Shown in pieces: positions 46,430 through 59,290 of a stretch of DNA of 64,000 nt. Within the stretch, counting starts at the first letter, position 1, and every line of letters begins with the position of its first letter. Made by a program: the position numbers and the translations under genes. This DNA comes from Sinonovacula constricta. Lineage: Eukaryota > Mollusca > Bivalvia > Cardiida > Solecurtidae. The stretch covers positions 31,325,197 through 31,389,196 of the forward strand of contig CM017558.1 in assembly GCA_007844125.1 (NCBI GenBank), in the 5' to 3' direction. The notes below the pieces were generated by a model. That model had not been told where the DNA came from and made no database searches. It saw only the letters and a list, made by a program, of their open reading frames with translations.

Positions 46430-49023
46430 CTTTTTAACATTTTTGCTTATATTTGTAAATATTGAATTGCTTATATTTGTATTCATTTCTTATTTTATAT
46501 TGTACACATATATTGCTGTGTTTTAACCCCAAATGTATTTTGTTACCGTTCAGCTGTGAAATACAATTGTATTTTCAGTTCACTGGTAACACTCGGCTTA
46601 AGTCTTAAAAAAGCGGTCTATACTAAACGGCTTTTTAAACGTTTTCCTTCATTACAAAGATATGAAATATTTGTTCACAATGATGGTAATGTTGCAGGTC
46701 ATTGACACGAATCTTCTTATCAAAATACATGTCAAGACTTTACTTAAATTAATCCATCAAATATTCCATTTATCGACGTTAAAGATATTTGATTTTTGTA
46801 ATTATTGTAAATAGAATTTACATCAGTTTTTGGTTTACTACAAGACGTCCGTTGTTTGTATTTTCGAAGCATGTTTTAGGTTTCAAATAAATGCGTCTAA
46901 TGTAATTCGTTAAAACAGGTTTCTGTAGCCATATTCAATTTATAAGTTCAATCTTTCAAGCATTTTGTATTGTATAAAATTCGTCTCAGGGTGATTTAAA
47001 CATTAGCTCCATGACAAGTTTTAATTTGTATTTATTTAGCTTAAATTTGGGTGCCTGAACAGTTTGGGATTTCTACGAAGGGGAATAATGTCAAGGTATT
47101 TAGTAATATTGTAACAGGAGTTATTTCCCTTGCAAAGCACGTAAATTTCGTTATTAGCATCAGTGTTACATGACAACATATGTAATTATGCAAATCAAGT
47201 TATTGCACAGACCAACTTTGTTTGATGTATGCATAGACATCTTCAAAATTCAGAACATAAGCATGCCCACTTGTATACGTAAATACTTTAGATTTCCTAA
47301 ATCTTTAATACCACATTCTGCAATTTAGAAATTGTATGTCTTATTCTGCCAGTACACGTATATTCATCCTGCCTATTAAACTGTTCTTTAATTGATTTGT
47401 TCTCACGTGTTTTCATGTTCTTTTTATGTATATTGTCAGGTGTAACGAAATAAACGTTTAATATTTTAATATTTATATCTCATGTATATTTACTAACGCA
47501 GGTTTTTCTATTAAAACGATTGCATGAAATAAAAAAAATATGGGTTTAAGACGCCATACTTAGCAAACCTGAAGTATATTATGCGTGGACATTCGTAAAG
47601 AAGAGATTGGTTTGTACAGATTACAGCTGGTGTCCACATTTATGTATACCATTTAGGATAGAAAGTAAGAAAAAATATAAATTAAACGTTGTGTTTTCGA
47701 ATATTGTCAAAAGATTTCTTATTGTTAAGCTGACTCTACTTTTGTCTGTGATCCGAAAGTGTCCCGTAATTGCCAACATGAAATATTACTCAAATTTATA
47801 AAATCTCCATATTTTTATGGACAGAACAGGATCGAGGATTTAATGGTTGTATTTTTTGTTCGGATTCAGACAACATTGAGAGTGACCTTTGTCAGTCTTC
47901 AATGTCCAAAAGTCATGGTCAGTTATTCAAATAATAGCTGAAACACTGCATATGATGCCAGCGCCTCTAACCATGCCTGATTCTAATGTGCGTTCCGAAT
48001 TACCATAAAACGGGTTTAAACAGACCCGCCTTGCGATTGGGATGTCGCCATGCCATGCCTTGTCTCAGAGTGCCGATGACGTCGACCTGCTGAACCGGCG
48101 GTCAGCATTTAATAAAATCAACATCGTTCATTTTGGCTTATCTCAAGCAACACTGATCTGGCAAAGTCAGCATCATCTCGTCAGAACTAGGAATATGATA
48201 TCCACACTGTTTGCAATGAAATGTAATATATTGGATGTTTGTAAATTAAAAAATACGAATTTTCTTAGTAACCCTAGAGAAAAAACATAGTATCAAATAG
48301 CAACGCTTTTCATGTATTTGCTTAAAAAGCATTTGGATGTGTGTGTTTTCTGCGAAACAGATATGCTAGCATAATTATAAAACAATATATAATGTTTTTT
48401 GAAATAGTTAAATACACGTACATTTTAAGCTTGTTTATGGGCTCTGTGGCAATTAAAGTATGGAGATTTTATTTTAAAGAAATGTATTCATAATGTAAGT
48501 GTTATTATACTAAAGCTTGTTATTGCATCGTAAAAATTGTTTAACAATGTTTAACAATTACGCAAATTGTTTGATTTTGTAATAAACGTATATAAGCATC
48601 AGGAAATCAAGGCAAGTCTAGTGTTTTTTCGGATCCGAATTGTGTTCTTCTTATTTACAAGGAAGGCAGAAAACGAAGAATCGGTAAGCATCTTGGAAAT
48701 ACTTTTTGAGTAAAACACTACACAATACCCTTCTATAACATAACATAACACAACATAACTGCTCTTAATCGCTCATTTTATGTCGTTCTTTTTGTCAGAA
48801 CAGGCAGTACCACGAGCGTTCTTATTCTTAAATTTTAGGCATTATTTCAGCTGGTATACTCTTTATTAACCTCATCAAAAGGTGTGTGTCGCTCGAGGCC
48901 ACCCGCTTCACACCGTACATCAGAAACTGCTTGTTGCTTACGCGGATGAACGAATAAACAAAACATAGCGAAACATACAAGAAATTAAAAAATATATATA
49001 TGATAATACATCTAATCGCCCAA
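46430..49023 (+). repeat. Large direct duplication, copy 1
   Basis: It matches 59945-63337 in collinear blocks. Examples are AATTTATAAGTTCAATCTTTCAAGC (46939; 60370), CCGCCTTGCGATTGGG with GCCATGCCATGCCTTGT (about 48030; 62430), and AAGCATCAGGAAATCAAGGCAAG (about 48594; 62922). No protein-coding exon is seen inside either copy. Confidence 0.85.
48589..48683 (+). promoter_or_regulatory. Duplicated TATA promoter with first exon, copy 1
   Basis: TATATAAG at 48589-48596 is followed 30 bp later by AAGTCTAGTG, a plausible start region, and by a splice-donor-like TCG|GTAAGC with the exon ending at 48683. The distance from TATA end to donor is 87 bp, the same as in copy 2. No in-frame ATG stands out, so this would be a non-coding first exon. 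No intact gene follows before 59.1 kb. Confidence 0.5.
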
Positions 49024-49067
49024 TATATTTAAATTTTCATCAAACGGCCATCATTTTTACACCTGTT

Positions 49068-49145
49068 TTCAGCGTGGGTTCAAGTCCTGATCGGGCAGAT
49101 GACTTAATGTTGAAATATCTTACAGGTGACCTCCTGTTTTAAAAT
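49068..49145 (+). mobile_element. SINE head fragment
   Basis: GGTTCAAGTCC followed by ATGACTTAATGTTGAAATATC corresponds to the B box and following body of the SINE at 33329-33546. The rest is lost. Confidence 0.55.
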
Positions 49146-52049
49146 ACCTTTTATTCTGACGTGTTATATGTCTAATATAACTAACACTAAACATTATAAT
49201 TTCTTCAGCCAAGGTTAAGGCGTTTGTATACAGCCATGTGAATATATCTCTTGTATTTATGTGTAAAGTCATTGTTTTTTAGAACAGAGTTGTCAATTAC
49301 ACTTAGATAGTAAACTTTAATTTAGCGCAATAAAGTTTGCGTTTTAGTTGAAAGTGTAACATTTTGAAGTCAAATATTTTGTTCGTTTAAAAAACTAAAA
49401 GTATGTCATTGAAGAATGATTAATAGTAATTCTCTGTAACCACCAGCAAATTCAATAACGGGTGTCGCGAACTTAGTCACGGATTTTCCTGAAAATGTGT
49501 TCCTATTCACTTGGAAATCATAGATCCTTTTTAAATATTCTTATGAAACCTTGTTTACAATAGCTATTTCCAGGAGAGAAATAGATCCATAAATTATGGT
49601 GTGTCCTTCATTTATATGAAAAATATATTTATTGACTTAATATATTTTCTAATATGCTAATGTTTTTAAATAGCGTTAAGGTTTTATTTTACAAAAAGAA
49701 GCAAGTATCAACTTATTTCTCAGTACATCTAAGAAGATTTATCAGATTGTTGTCGGGGTATGTTTTCTATTTTATTGGAAAAAATATACTTACTTTTAGA
49801 GCCAAACATACATTTATTCCAATTTGTCAGAAATTGACGTTTACATTTTTGCATAACAGTTAACATAGTTATATTTTTAGCAATAAATAACTTACTGTTG
49901 CAAATAGAGATTAAAATGTACCAATAAACACTATAATATTATGTTGCTTTTTAGGTTTACAAAGCTATAAATCGGATTTTTAAGAAATAAAAATTACTTT
50001 AAACTTACAATTAACGTCATATTTGTGAATAAATAGTTTATGCTGTAGTTCATAAATGCACACAAAACATTGTCAATATTTTCCTATCAATTGTAATTCT
50101 TTATCACGTATTCTTGGTAAAAATCACAATTCATTGATTTACTATATAAAGGTACTAATGGGTTTTACTAATCATTTTATAAAAAAAAACATTTGTGTAA
50201 GTTCTTATACATTTGTGGCTTAAAAAATAAAGGAAAATTAAGACCTTTGCAAATATTTTACCACAGTAACCCACCCACTTTATTTCCCCATTAAGTCATA
50301 AGAGTGATTCCTAAGATTGCATTCTTTTCAAATAATGTATATAAATTAATAATTTACTACAGAATTGAAAGAACAACAATTTATTGTTAGTATGGAAACA
50401 CACTATAACATTCTAAGCCTCATTATTTGCATGGTATATGTAAATATAGTTTGACACATACAATGTCCATTCTAGTACAATAAGTAATAAATGTTAAAGA
50501 ATGACCCCAGGGTGATATTTGATTGAAGCATTAACCGAGTAGATGACAGGTTTCCCATATCAGTGAAGAAGAAATAGTCTATACCAGTATCATCTAGTTA
50601 TTTATTCTAAATACGATTCTTTTCCAATGACCCATTCTCAACCTGCACATTTATTGCTAGTAAAAAGTGTATTTTGACAAGTGATTGTGGTTATTGCTGA
50701 AACATATATGTCATATTATCACAACTTGGGGGACAATAAATACGAAACAACATCTACTTCATGTGAGAATTGTTTTCTTATGATTTTGGTGGAACATTAA
50801 ACCAAATAGGCATGTTTAGCCAATGGTAAAGTATCAATCTTCATTTGTTATAAAATTATATTCGCGAAAATGGTCTATTGTAAGGTCTTTATTTTTAATT
50901 AAATTCTATTTCAAAATTAATCGATTCCAAAAAAAAAAATATTAGCAGTACTGATTATATTTTTTTCTAAAAACGCCCGCACTCAAATCTTCGGAATATT
51001 TTTTTTTTCAAGAGTGAAACAAAAACTAGTTTGCGTTTATGTTCAACTCTTGAAATGGCAATTTGCCTAAAATCTAAGTAAGAGCGTTCTTAGAAAAAGA
51101 AAATATTATTAACACAGTTCCTTTTACAATTTACAACATTGCATGATTGGTTAGTTGCTGCTGCAATTATTTGAGAAAATACACTCAATCAAATACTTAT
51201 CAATTTCATTGTTGTTTTAGAATCAAAAAGAATAAACTAGTTTATCTAGCAGAGAATAGTGTGTTTATGTTACCTTGTCAGCCATACTGTTGATTAAAGA
51301 TAACCAAATACCTTGTAAACATTATTTTTTATTTGAATTATAAAAACTTCAGATATTGTTTCTACAACATGTTTTCTACACAAAGACGCTGCTTGATATT
51401 CTACCACAGCAAAGTTTTCATTCTTAGACCTTTTGTGGCCAACATTTGTGGTGTTTACAAAGACTTACTCCTAATTTGGCAGTTTGTTCTTACGTTTAAG
51501 CATTTATTAAATAGAACACAACTTATACGGATATAAACAATTTCTCACTGCACAAAAAAACCTCACGGAAAGCCAACCAGCCCACAATTCCTTCTCAATG
51601 GCAGGAAACAATGATGTGTAAGTATTGTTGTTGTTTTCCCTAGAACATTGGCCCATGTTTTCCGATGGATCGAAAACTTTAGAATGGACAGTTCCAAACA
51701 AGACAGCTGTCTTTTGTGCAAGAAAGAGGGTTCACAATTTATAAACACAATCTATCGTATAAGGGAGAGGTAGATGATTTCATTGTGTTGTTGACTTATT
51801 AAGGTAATAAATCGAAAGTAAAACAAAGAGATGAAAAAGACGGATGTACATAGTTTATAGATATCGATAAACAAAGGCTTGTATTCATCAGAATCAAAAA
51901 CCAAGGATATCAAGCGTTTTATGTAGTTTAAAATGTGACTATAAGCTCAAAGTTGCGAACTTAATTTGCAATCCATTGTTAAAAATTATACCGCAGAAAT
52001 TCTACTGACATATATGACAAGAGTAATTCTTACTTCGAATGGTAGGTGG
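49146..52049. other. Intergenic stretch, no gene recognised
   Basis: Very AT-rich sequence with short stop-limited frames, A and T runs near 50930 and 51000, and no exon-like translation. Confidence 0.6.
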
Positions 52050-52245
52050 ACACTAGCCCAAGTGTGGTCATATTAATAGACTATGTCCTCAGTAACAATT
52101 TTAAATACATGTATGATTTTATAATTTTTCCGAATACGAAATGATATATTAATCAATGAAACACGAAAACTGGTGTTTACACCATTAGTGCTAAAACATT
52201 TACTATCCATTGTTTATACAAAGCCAATAATGTGACAAAGCCATG
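52050..52245 (+). mobile_element. LINE 3'-end fragment, copy 1
   Basis: CCTCAGTAACAATTTTA...CGAATACGAAATGAT and TTTATACAAAGCCAATAATGT are shared with 57540-57760, where the upstream part still translates as the end of a reverse transcriptase. The copy is non-coding. Confidence 0.6.
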
Positions 52246-52264
52246 ACTTAAACAAAATCATCAT

Positions 52265-52600
52265 ATATAGAGAATCAGACTCGAGTTATAACAAACATTT
52301 ATTAAATGAGTTCAGGAAAGGTGATAGGAAGCGAGCCATTGGCGAGTTTTATCAGAGTTTGTAATAAATGACAACGAGTTTCGATTCCTTTATCACATGA
52401 TTGTAATAGCTAATACGCAATTTTACAAAAAATAAAAGATAACAATACTAGGTGAAATAGTGGTACGAGACAATCTGCATTATGATGACGTCGGTGAAGT
52501 CTTCAATCAAAAAGATACAGTACACTAGTGTAATAAGACAACTTATGTAATGGGTATATTAAATGAAAAACATGGGTAATCATGTGAAGAAAAAATATTT
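52265..52600 (-). mobile_element. Non-autonomous foldback/MITE-like element, copy 2
   Basis: The reverse complement follows 18655-19010 along its whole length, including CACCTAGTATTG, ACTCGTTGTCATTTA and the GGCTCGCTT spacer. The copies are in opposite orientation and moderately diverged. Confidence 0.7.
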
Positions 52601-53464
52601 TCAAATATGCAAACAAAGTCCGATTAATAAGATAACTGCATTACAATACGTCTTTAATATATTATATGTTTTAGTATATAAATATCGATATAAAAACTAA
52701 AAAAGAGGCGCATATCACTCTACGTGCAATAGGACGACATATGCAGCCAGTCCCAGGACTCACACCAAGAATAGTTTCATAATAAATCTTACTTATTTGT
52801 TCTGACTAAAACTTATAATCCTCCTTAAATCTTGAAAAAGTTCCTTTCATATAAGAAGATTTCTTACATTTAGTCAAAACATATTTTAATCAAAGAGTTG
52901 TAGTAGGAAATTTTTGAAATAGTTTTCATGAATTTTATTGGTTTAAGTGAGTAAATAACTTAAGATTATTTATCATTGCGACCACAGTAACCCTACTACA
53001 TCTCCGCATGCTTTTAACTACAAAACGTGTGTATATTCGTGTTAAAATGCATCAGTGTAAAGCATTAAAGGTACTTTGGGCAGCAGAAATAAAAAATATA
53101 TTAGATAATATAGGATTTAACCATGCATGGTAAAACTAAAGAGGAAGAAAAAAAAAAGAAAAAAAAACATGTTTCTATCACTATTTAAGCAGAGAGTGAA
53201 AGACATCTATAAGCAAGAATGGTTCGAAAAAGTAAATTCGTCAACATGGGCAAATACATATAAGCAGTTTTACACTTTTGGGTGACATTTGTATTTTGAT
53301 AGTATTGCAGTTAATGAATTTAGAATAGCATTGTCAAGACTTAGGATGTCCTCTCACAGACTACAAATAGAAATATGCCGGTGGCATAAACCTATATGTA
53401 TTTCATTAAATAGAAAAAAGTGAAGTGTGTCATGTACTGCAGTACTGAAAATCACGAAATTGAC

Positions 53465-53660
53465 AATTTTCCCGTTTTCACTCCGTTTCGTTTCCATTTC
53501 AGTTGGAAGCGTTCGCCGCTCCGTTTCCATTCCGCTTCCGTTGCGTTTCCATTTTGTTTTGTTCACTTCCAGCGATGCATTTCAAACGCTTCCAGCGTTT
53601 CTATCGTTTCTTCCGTTTTTATTGTTTCAAGCGTTCCATTTCGCTCCGTTCCGATTGTGA
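53465..53660 (+). repeat. GTTTCC/CGTTTC-rich minisatellite, copy 1
   Basis: Irregular short units around CGTTTCCATT and AGCGTTTC, strongly pyrimidine-rich on +. A similar block lies at 57257-57430. Open frames (Ser/Phe/Val-rich) are artefacts. Confidence 0.75.
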
Positions 53661-53717
53661 TTAAAAATTTCGTTTAATAAATTTCTAAATGTAAAGTACT
53701 TCCGGTGTGTTTGCAAA

Positions 53718-54030
53718 ATGACGAAAGAAGTAAACATTCTAGGGAGAGGCAAAAGTCGTCCAACACATATAAAGGAATCGGTAGTAGATTGTTTGCGACG
53801 AGGATATTCAGTGTCAGCCACCTGGAGGGAAATTGCAGACAAAAAATACCCGAAAAAAAAAAGCTCCTGCAAATAATCCTCAAAATTCAGGGAGTGCAGT
53901 ATTGAGAAGATGCCTACCTACTTGTCTTCACCAGACGTCATATCCCGGAATAAACAAACAAGAAATAACTTTCAAATATGGTCCACACACACCCAGTATC
54001 CTAAAAAGTAACTTCTCTGTGACGTTTTAA
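53718..54030 (+). pseudogene. Possible helix-turn-helix (paired-like) transposon relic
   Basis: ATG at 53718 opens 52 codons containing VNILGRGKSRP...VVDCLRRGYSVSATWREIA. The N-terminal half of a paired-type or transposase helix-turn-helix has a similar layout (VNxLG, a GRP turn, IVxLxxxGYSxxxIAR). The frame breaks at the A-run near 53853, and pieces continue in other frames (LQIILKIQ, LRRCLPTC...). No inverted repeats were found around it. Identification is tentative. Confidence 0.35.
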
Positions 54031-54114
54031 TCTGCAAAAAAAGCGTAATGGTGATCCTATCTTAAAATCGGACGATGACACAAACATTTCTTTTAAAAAC
54101 TTGCCCCCGGACGT

Positions 54115-54212
54115 CACCCCCCCCCCTCTCCCCTTCAAAAAAAAGTCCCAGCGTTTACCCCCACCCCCACTGCCAAAATAAAAAGTCGAATGTTTGCACC
54201 CCCCCCCCCTCC
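54115..54212 (-). other. C-rich tracts with G-quadruplex potential on the minus strand
   Basis: Runs of ten C, several runs of four to five C, and a further run of eleven C near 54201 are separated by short A/T pieces. The complementary strand meets a simple quadruplex pattern. Confidence 0.5.
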
Positions 54213-56080
54213 GATATTTGTTAATTGGCGGACTTTAGATTTAACGTCTCGCTTATAGTAACGTGTAATATCCAAGAATTTTAGGAAAGTATTACTCACT
54301 ACAGTCACATTTCATCGTTAAAATGATTATCTCATATAAACATGAACACATGCTGTTTTGCCGAAAACAGGCACATACATAAAGTCTCATAAAACAAACA
54401 ACTTTCTTAGAAACAAGTGTGTGTTGTGTTTTTCCGGTTTGCACATATTAGCGCCAATTAACGGCTGTTAACAACATTGTTCACGCACTTATAACATGGA
54501 GCCGCTAATTACATCACTGTGATTTTAATTTCTCCAAGGTTGTTACAAATAAATGCGGTGAACAAATACATCATTAGCTGCGGTGTAATTTCTTTCTGGA
54601 GAGGAGGGCTCTCTGGCTAACACTGCAACATCAAAGAATATTCTGGGAAACAATCGCCGGTCACTATCATTTGAAGTCGCCGAAAAGATTTTTTTTGTTT
54701 CAAATTGACCGACCTATTATTTCATTCAATACAGAGCAACATGATATCGATCGATAATGTCTTCAAGCTGCCATTTAGAAGATAGAGAGGTGTGAACGTT
54801 GGGTACTGTTGAGGGATTAAAATGATAAGTATGCGTGAACGGCGTGTGCTATGAAAAAATATGCAAGGTTATTGACGATTTACCTTCGCGGCATAAATAT
54901 AAGTTCTACAGGAATGAGAGTGGAGGGGGAAACTGTACTATGTAGTAATATTTCAGACTGTGGTTGTTTTTACTTATATAAATGTCCTTACAAACTTCTT
55001 TAGTCCATTTAATGATCATAAACATTTTAATAAAGGTATTATTTATATTTAAGGTATGGATTAACTACAAAAGAATAGGCGAGCTATTGAAATAATGCAT
55101 TTGCAATAAACACGAGATGAAAATATACATTAGACTGTGTTCCTTGGTGTGTCTTCTCTTGATAACATTAATTACAAATATAAACGACAAGTAATGTAGT
55201 ATTTACTATAAGAAATCCCCACATCTACGTTTCCTCTTCCTAAACGAAAAAATAGTGGGGTGGGAAAGGGTGCACCATTGTGGGTACTACTAAATATAGC
55301 GTTAGGTCCTTTTATGAGCCAAAAAATATATTGTAGACCTTAGTGTTTTGTCCTTTGTGTTGTCTTTGCGTAAGTCAATGCATATTGCCCTTTAAAATGT
55401 GAAGGTTATAAACCACACGACTGCCATATGGTGACATTTTACAAAAACTGCATAGAATATGCATGTGTTCTTGCGAAGTGGAAAAGACGCCAAAACACGG
55501 TCACACTTCCTGTCCACTAGACAAACAAGGTGTCATAAACTGCCAATTAGCTTAATTAGTTGGGGTGTCCGCTCATGTCTTAAAATTAGGGATACAATTA
55601 GAGTAGAACTTTATGATGGTATGAACCCTACCCACGCGCATGGAGAAACATAATATCAATTTACAAAACGATATATTTTAAATTAATACATTTCTATCTT
55701 TAAATGGGTACAAAAATTAAGTACCCGGTAGGGCCCACATTAGACCACATTTTGGCATAGAACATTTAAGCCATGAATGGGAATATAAGCCGTAGCCAGG
55801 CGTGTAGACCCTCATTCAAATAGTTGCAAGTCAAGTAAAGTCAAAGTTGTATGCAGATTCTTAATCGCGGTCCACGAATTCCGATTAATCATATATATGT
55901 AACAGCGCATTGTGGGAACTATGCATTTAGAAATAGGAATTTTGACACCATTGTCCAAATTTATACAACATTGTTCATTATAAGATATATAACAAATTAG
56001 ATTAGAAGCAGAAGAAACTTTGCTTGACAAAGTGGCAAGATAAAAGAAAGTACATATCCATACCCCTCTAACTAAAGTAA
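54213..56080. other. Intergenic stretch, no gene recognised
   Basis: No exon-like frames or recognised repeats apart from scattered A and G runs. Confidence 0.55.
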
Positions 56081-56275
56081 TGATGATGCAAATGACGATG
56101 ATGCTGCTGCTGCTTCTGCTAATAATGATGATGGTGATACCGATGCTGTTTATGATTATAATGTAAATGGTAATAACGGGTACGGTGATGCTGATGCTCA
56201 TGACGATTATGATGTAGATTGTGATGCCGGTGATGCTGCTGCTGCTGCTGCTGATGATGATGATGATGATTAGTG
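56080..56275 (+). repeat. Imperfect (GAT)n/(GCT)n microsatellite
   Basis: Interrupted ATGATG and GCTGCT runs ending in a purer GCTGCT-GATGAT stretch at 56230-56270. Confidence 0.85.
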
Positions 56276-57256
56276 GTGATTATGCAAGTAATATGGGATC
56301 ATGATGATCATCATGTGTAATCAGGTGAATTTAATGGCGGTAAGGATTATTATGTCTTTAATATTTATCATGTAAATGGACGTGATATAAGTTCGTTTTT
56401 ATTACGGTTGTTTCATTTAACTGTCAATCGATGATTGTATACGTGCACTATTTGGCAATCTATGGTTGTTCAGACGTTGAACTTTAGGATCATACTAGTC
56501 ATTGGCTCTGAGTGCCGGGGAGGATGTTATTGGTTCTTGACTGGGTCACACCTTGCAATAATGCATAGCATTGTTTGTTTGTTTTATGTTTTTGTGTTAT
56601 ATGAGATGTGTCACCTTTTTTGGTTGACGTTTAATTTCATTAAGTAGCTTTATTTTGTTCCACGCAATGCATTCTTTGTAAATGAAAAATGCTTTAAGCA
56701 AGTGTGTTCACACAAAAATGATAGGCGTAGTTGATCCGGGAACGGACCATGCAGCTACAAAGTTATAAGTAATTAGCGAAAATTCAAACTCGGGTAATGC
56801 TGCGACATGGCGCGCGCATACGTGTAATGACAGCTGTGTACACACTATCTTCATATGCCAAACAATGAAGACTAAGGATGTCGATCCAAGGCGGATGTTA
56901 AGCTATTCATTGGAATTAATTAAAACATCAGTTTCGACAGAAACGCAATTTTATAGTTAAATTGTGTGTTTTATCGTGCGGAGTGATTTTTAGTGCAGTT
57001 TCTGTTTTAACGATACACGATGACTTGGACAACTTGTGCGGTTTCGGAACTGTAATGTACGAGTTTGATAAATACGATTTTTTGATAACAATAAAGCTTT
57101 ATTTGTTATTTCTTTCTGCAGGGTACATATAAAAGCGCGTTTATGTTGATAAATTGAAGCCAGTTTTTTGTGTTCGTTTAAATTTATTTCGTACAAAGAA
57201 ACGGTTGGAATGTTACTATAAATAATCGGGTGACCTAGAAACGTTACGAGCATTCC

Positions 57257-57430
57257 GATTTTTGTGTTTCTACCGTTTCTAGCGTTCCAAGCGCTCCGGT
57301 TATAGCGTTGATACCGTTTACACCGTTTCAAGCGTTTCTAGCGCTCCGTTGCATTTCCATTTCGATAGCATTCCGTTTCCGTTTCAACAGGAAGCGAAAA
57401 ACGTTCCATTTCCATTTCCACTCCGTTCCG
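57257..57430 (+). repeat. GTTTCC/CGTTTC-rich minisatellite, copy 2
   Basis: Irregular CGTTTCTAGCGTTCCAAGCG-type units run straight into the LINE remnant through GTCAATTTCATGATTTTCAGT. The inverse of that last phrase begins copy 1 at 53442. Confidence 0.75.
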
Positions 57431-57458
57431 TTTGTCAATTTCATGATTTTCAGTACTG

Positions 57459-57780
57459 TAGATGATGAGTATCATTTCTTGCTTGAATGTCCTACATACA
57501 ATACAGTAAGAAGACCAACTATGCTGAAGATCATTTGTCTGCATGTGTGGCCTTATTAATAGACTTTGTCCTCAGTAACAATTTTACATTCATGCATGAT
57601 TTAATACTTTTTCGAATACGAAATGATAATATATTTATCGAAGAAAAACGAAAACATAATTTTACGCCGTTTGTGTTAATACTATCAAATAGCCAGTGTT
57701 TATACAAAGCCAATAATGTTAAAATTTTACTACTTAAACATAATCATGTATGCAGCACAAACTCCCCGACATACATGTAC
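57459..57780 (+). mobile_element. LINE reverse transcriptase C-terminal remnant
   Basis: DDEYHFLLECPTYNTVRR is the characteristic DExHFLLxCPxY block near the C-terminus of many non-LTR reverse transcriptases. After a frameshift the text FVLSNNFTFMHDLILFRIRN follows, like the terminal LMSSxN...LAxFxxxA segment. The polymerase and endonuclease domains are absent, so this is a 5'-truncated, dead copy. Confidence 0.7.
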
Positions 57781-59150
57781 TAAAACTTAAATGTATGCCT
57801 GATTCGGCAAGATGAAATGTTATTGTTTTATATTCATCCATACAATCAATATATTACTTATTTTGTACCAGTATATGTGAATGACACGTGTATTTTTCTG
57901 CAATAGTGGATATTTACCAAACTTAAATGTATCATTTGTTACAGTCAATTGATGACGAGGAAGAGCGTTATTGATACACTGCTACTAACACACTTGTATA
58001 TTTATTTCAAAATTGACCTTTCCAATGTCATGTTTGAATTGTATGTGTCTTAATAGACCAGTGGCCTTATGATACAATATTTTTGTTTTAAATATGTGTT
58101 TAATTTACAGTTACGTGAGTTGACCTACTTACAATATCGAGAATGGCAAAATGACCAACTTGTCCCATCTAACAGCGTGACAATGTTGCATTTCTGCTAA
58201 GAAGTTCTCTCGCTGCAAAACCAACATTTGGATTCTCCTTTACTGATACAATGCTTGTACGTATCAAGGGGAATTACGTTTTTAAGTATTACTCGGTCAT
58301 TTCATTTAGGAACTAGATTTTAAATTTCCCTGATCTAACGCCCAATAAATCTCGGTTTCGAGTTAAGATGCGTATTTATTTAATCACGAAGGTCGTTGGC
58401 ATTTACTGAAGTAGAAACGTGTTATATTGGTCGTTAGATCACCCAAACTGACAACTTAAATTTCCATTATAACACGTTCTTCAAGAAGTTTGACTTAAAA
58501 GACACAAAATAACACTACAATTAACGCAATGTAGTTAGGTTGTTTCCATTGCTGGATGTTCTATTTCACCTCCGGTTACTTCCTGATTATGTTTTTTTTT
58601 CTCTAAAATAATATCAAGAACCGACTAAATTGCTTTTTCCAAAAAGTTTCGTACTTATGTTAATCGTGCTCAAATTTAACTAAAAGAACAAGGTATCAGA
58701 ACATGTCAGCTTGGTCACCAATACGAAAATGGGTATAGGAAAAAAGGAACATTTATTCTATTGCAGTAAAATAGTCCCGATTTGTGCCATGATGTCGTTT
58801 ATTTTATCACGACAGAATGGTTCTTCGTTTATGGAGGTTAAATACGGTTAGTGTTAGAATATTGGTTTGCTAGTGTTCACTTTAAAGTAAGAACTGATCT
58901 ACTTAAAGTACAATTAAGCTAACCTTATAAGATATGCCTAGTGTTGTAAAGTACTAATGTTATATATTAATAAAATATATTATTAACAATTAATCATATT
59001 GTTAAACGCTAGTGCCATAGCATTACGTGTTAAAATGTTGACAAAATATGAAAGGAAACAGTTTCAAATATACTTAGAAAGGAAGCCTACGTAGGTAATG
59101 TTTGTGTGGAATGTCTTGTGGTTTCGCCTTCTGTGCCCACACCCTAACAG
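57781..59150. other. Intergenic stretch, no gene recognised
   Basis: AT-rich sequence with no exon-like frames. It is where the upstream exons of a phosphatase gene belonging to the 59.15-kb relic might have been; none is visible. Confidence 0.5.
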
Positions 59151-59290
59151 TGACGATGCGACCAAGAGCGGTCTGATGGCGGTGCTGCTAAACGCTCTGG
59201 ACAGGCTTTTTGTAGAGAAATGGGTGGCCGTCCTACCTACAGATCCTGCATCATCTGAGACTTCGGAGACCCCAGATAGTTCCTAATAAG
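59151..59290 (+). pseudogene. Decayed phosphatase D2 signature exon
   Basis: Behind a good acceptor (CCTAACAG) the frame reads DDATKSGLMAVLLNALDRLFVEKWVAV, paralogous to HDGVTRSGLMAVILYALERLRIENEVAI in the gene A exon 8428-8563. The signature Arg is Lys. A net insertion of 4 nt after the VAV region (140 nt against 136) shifts the frame and brings in TAATAA at the end, although the donor AAG|GTACG is still recognisable. No other exons of this copy remain nearby. Confidence 0.82.

Noticed and set aside
53420..53677. Ser/Phe-rich proteins of 77-85 codons
   Set aside because: They fall on the CGTTTC minisatellite and overlap in several frames, as expected from repeat sequence.
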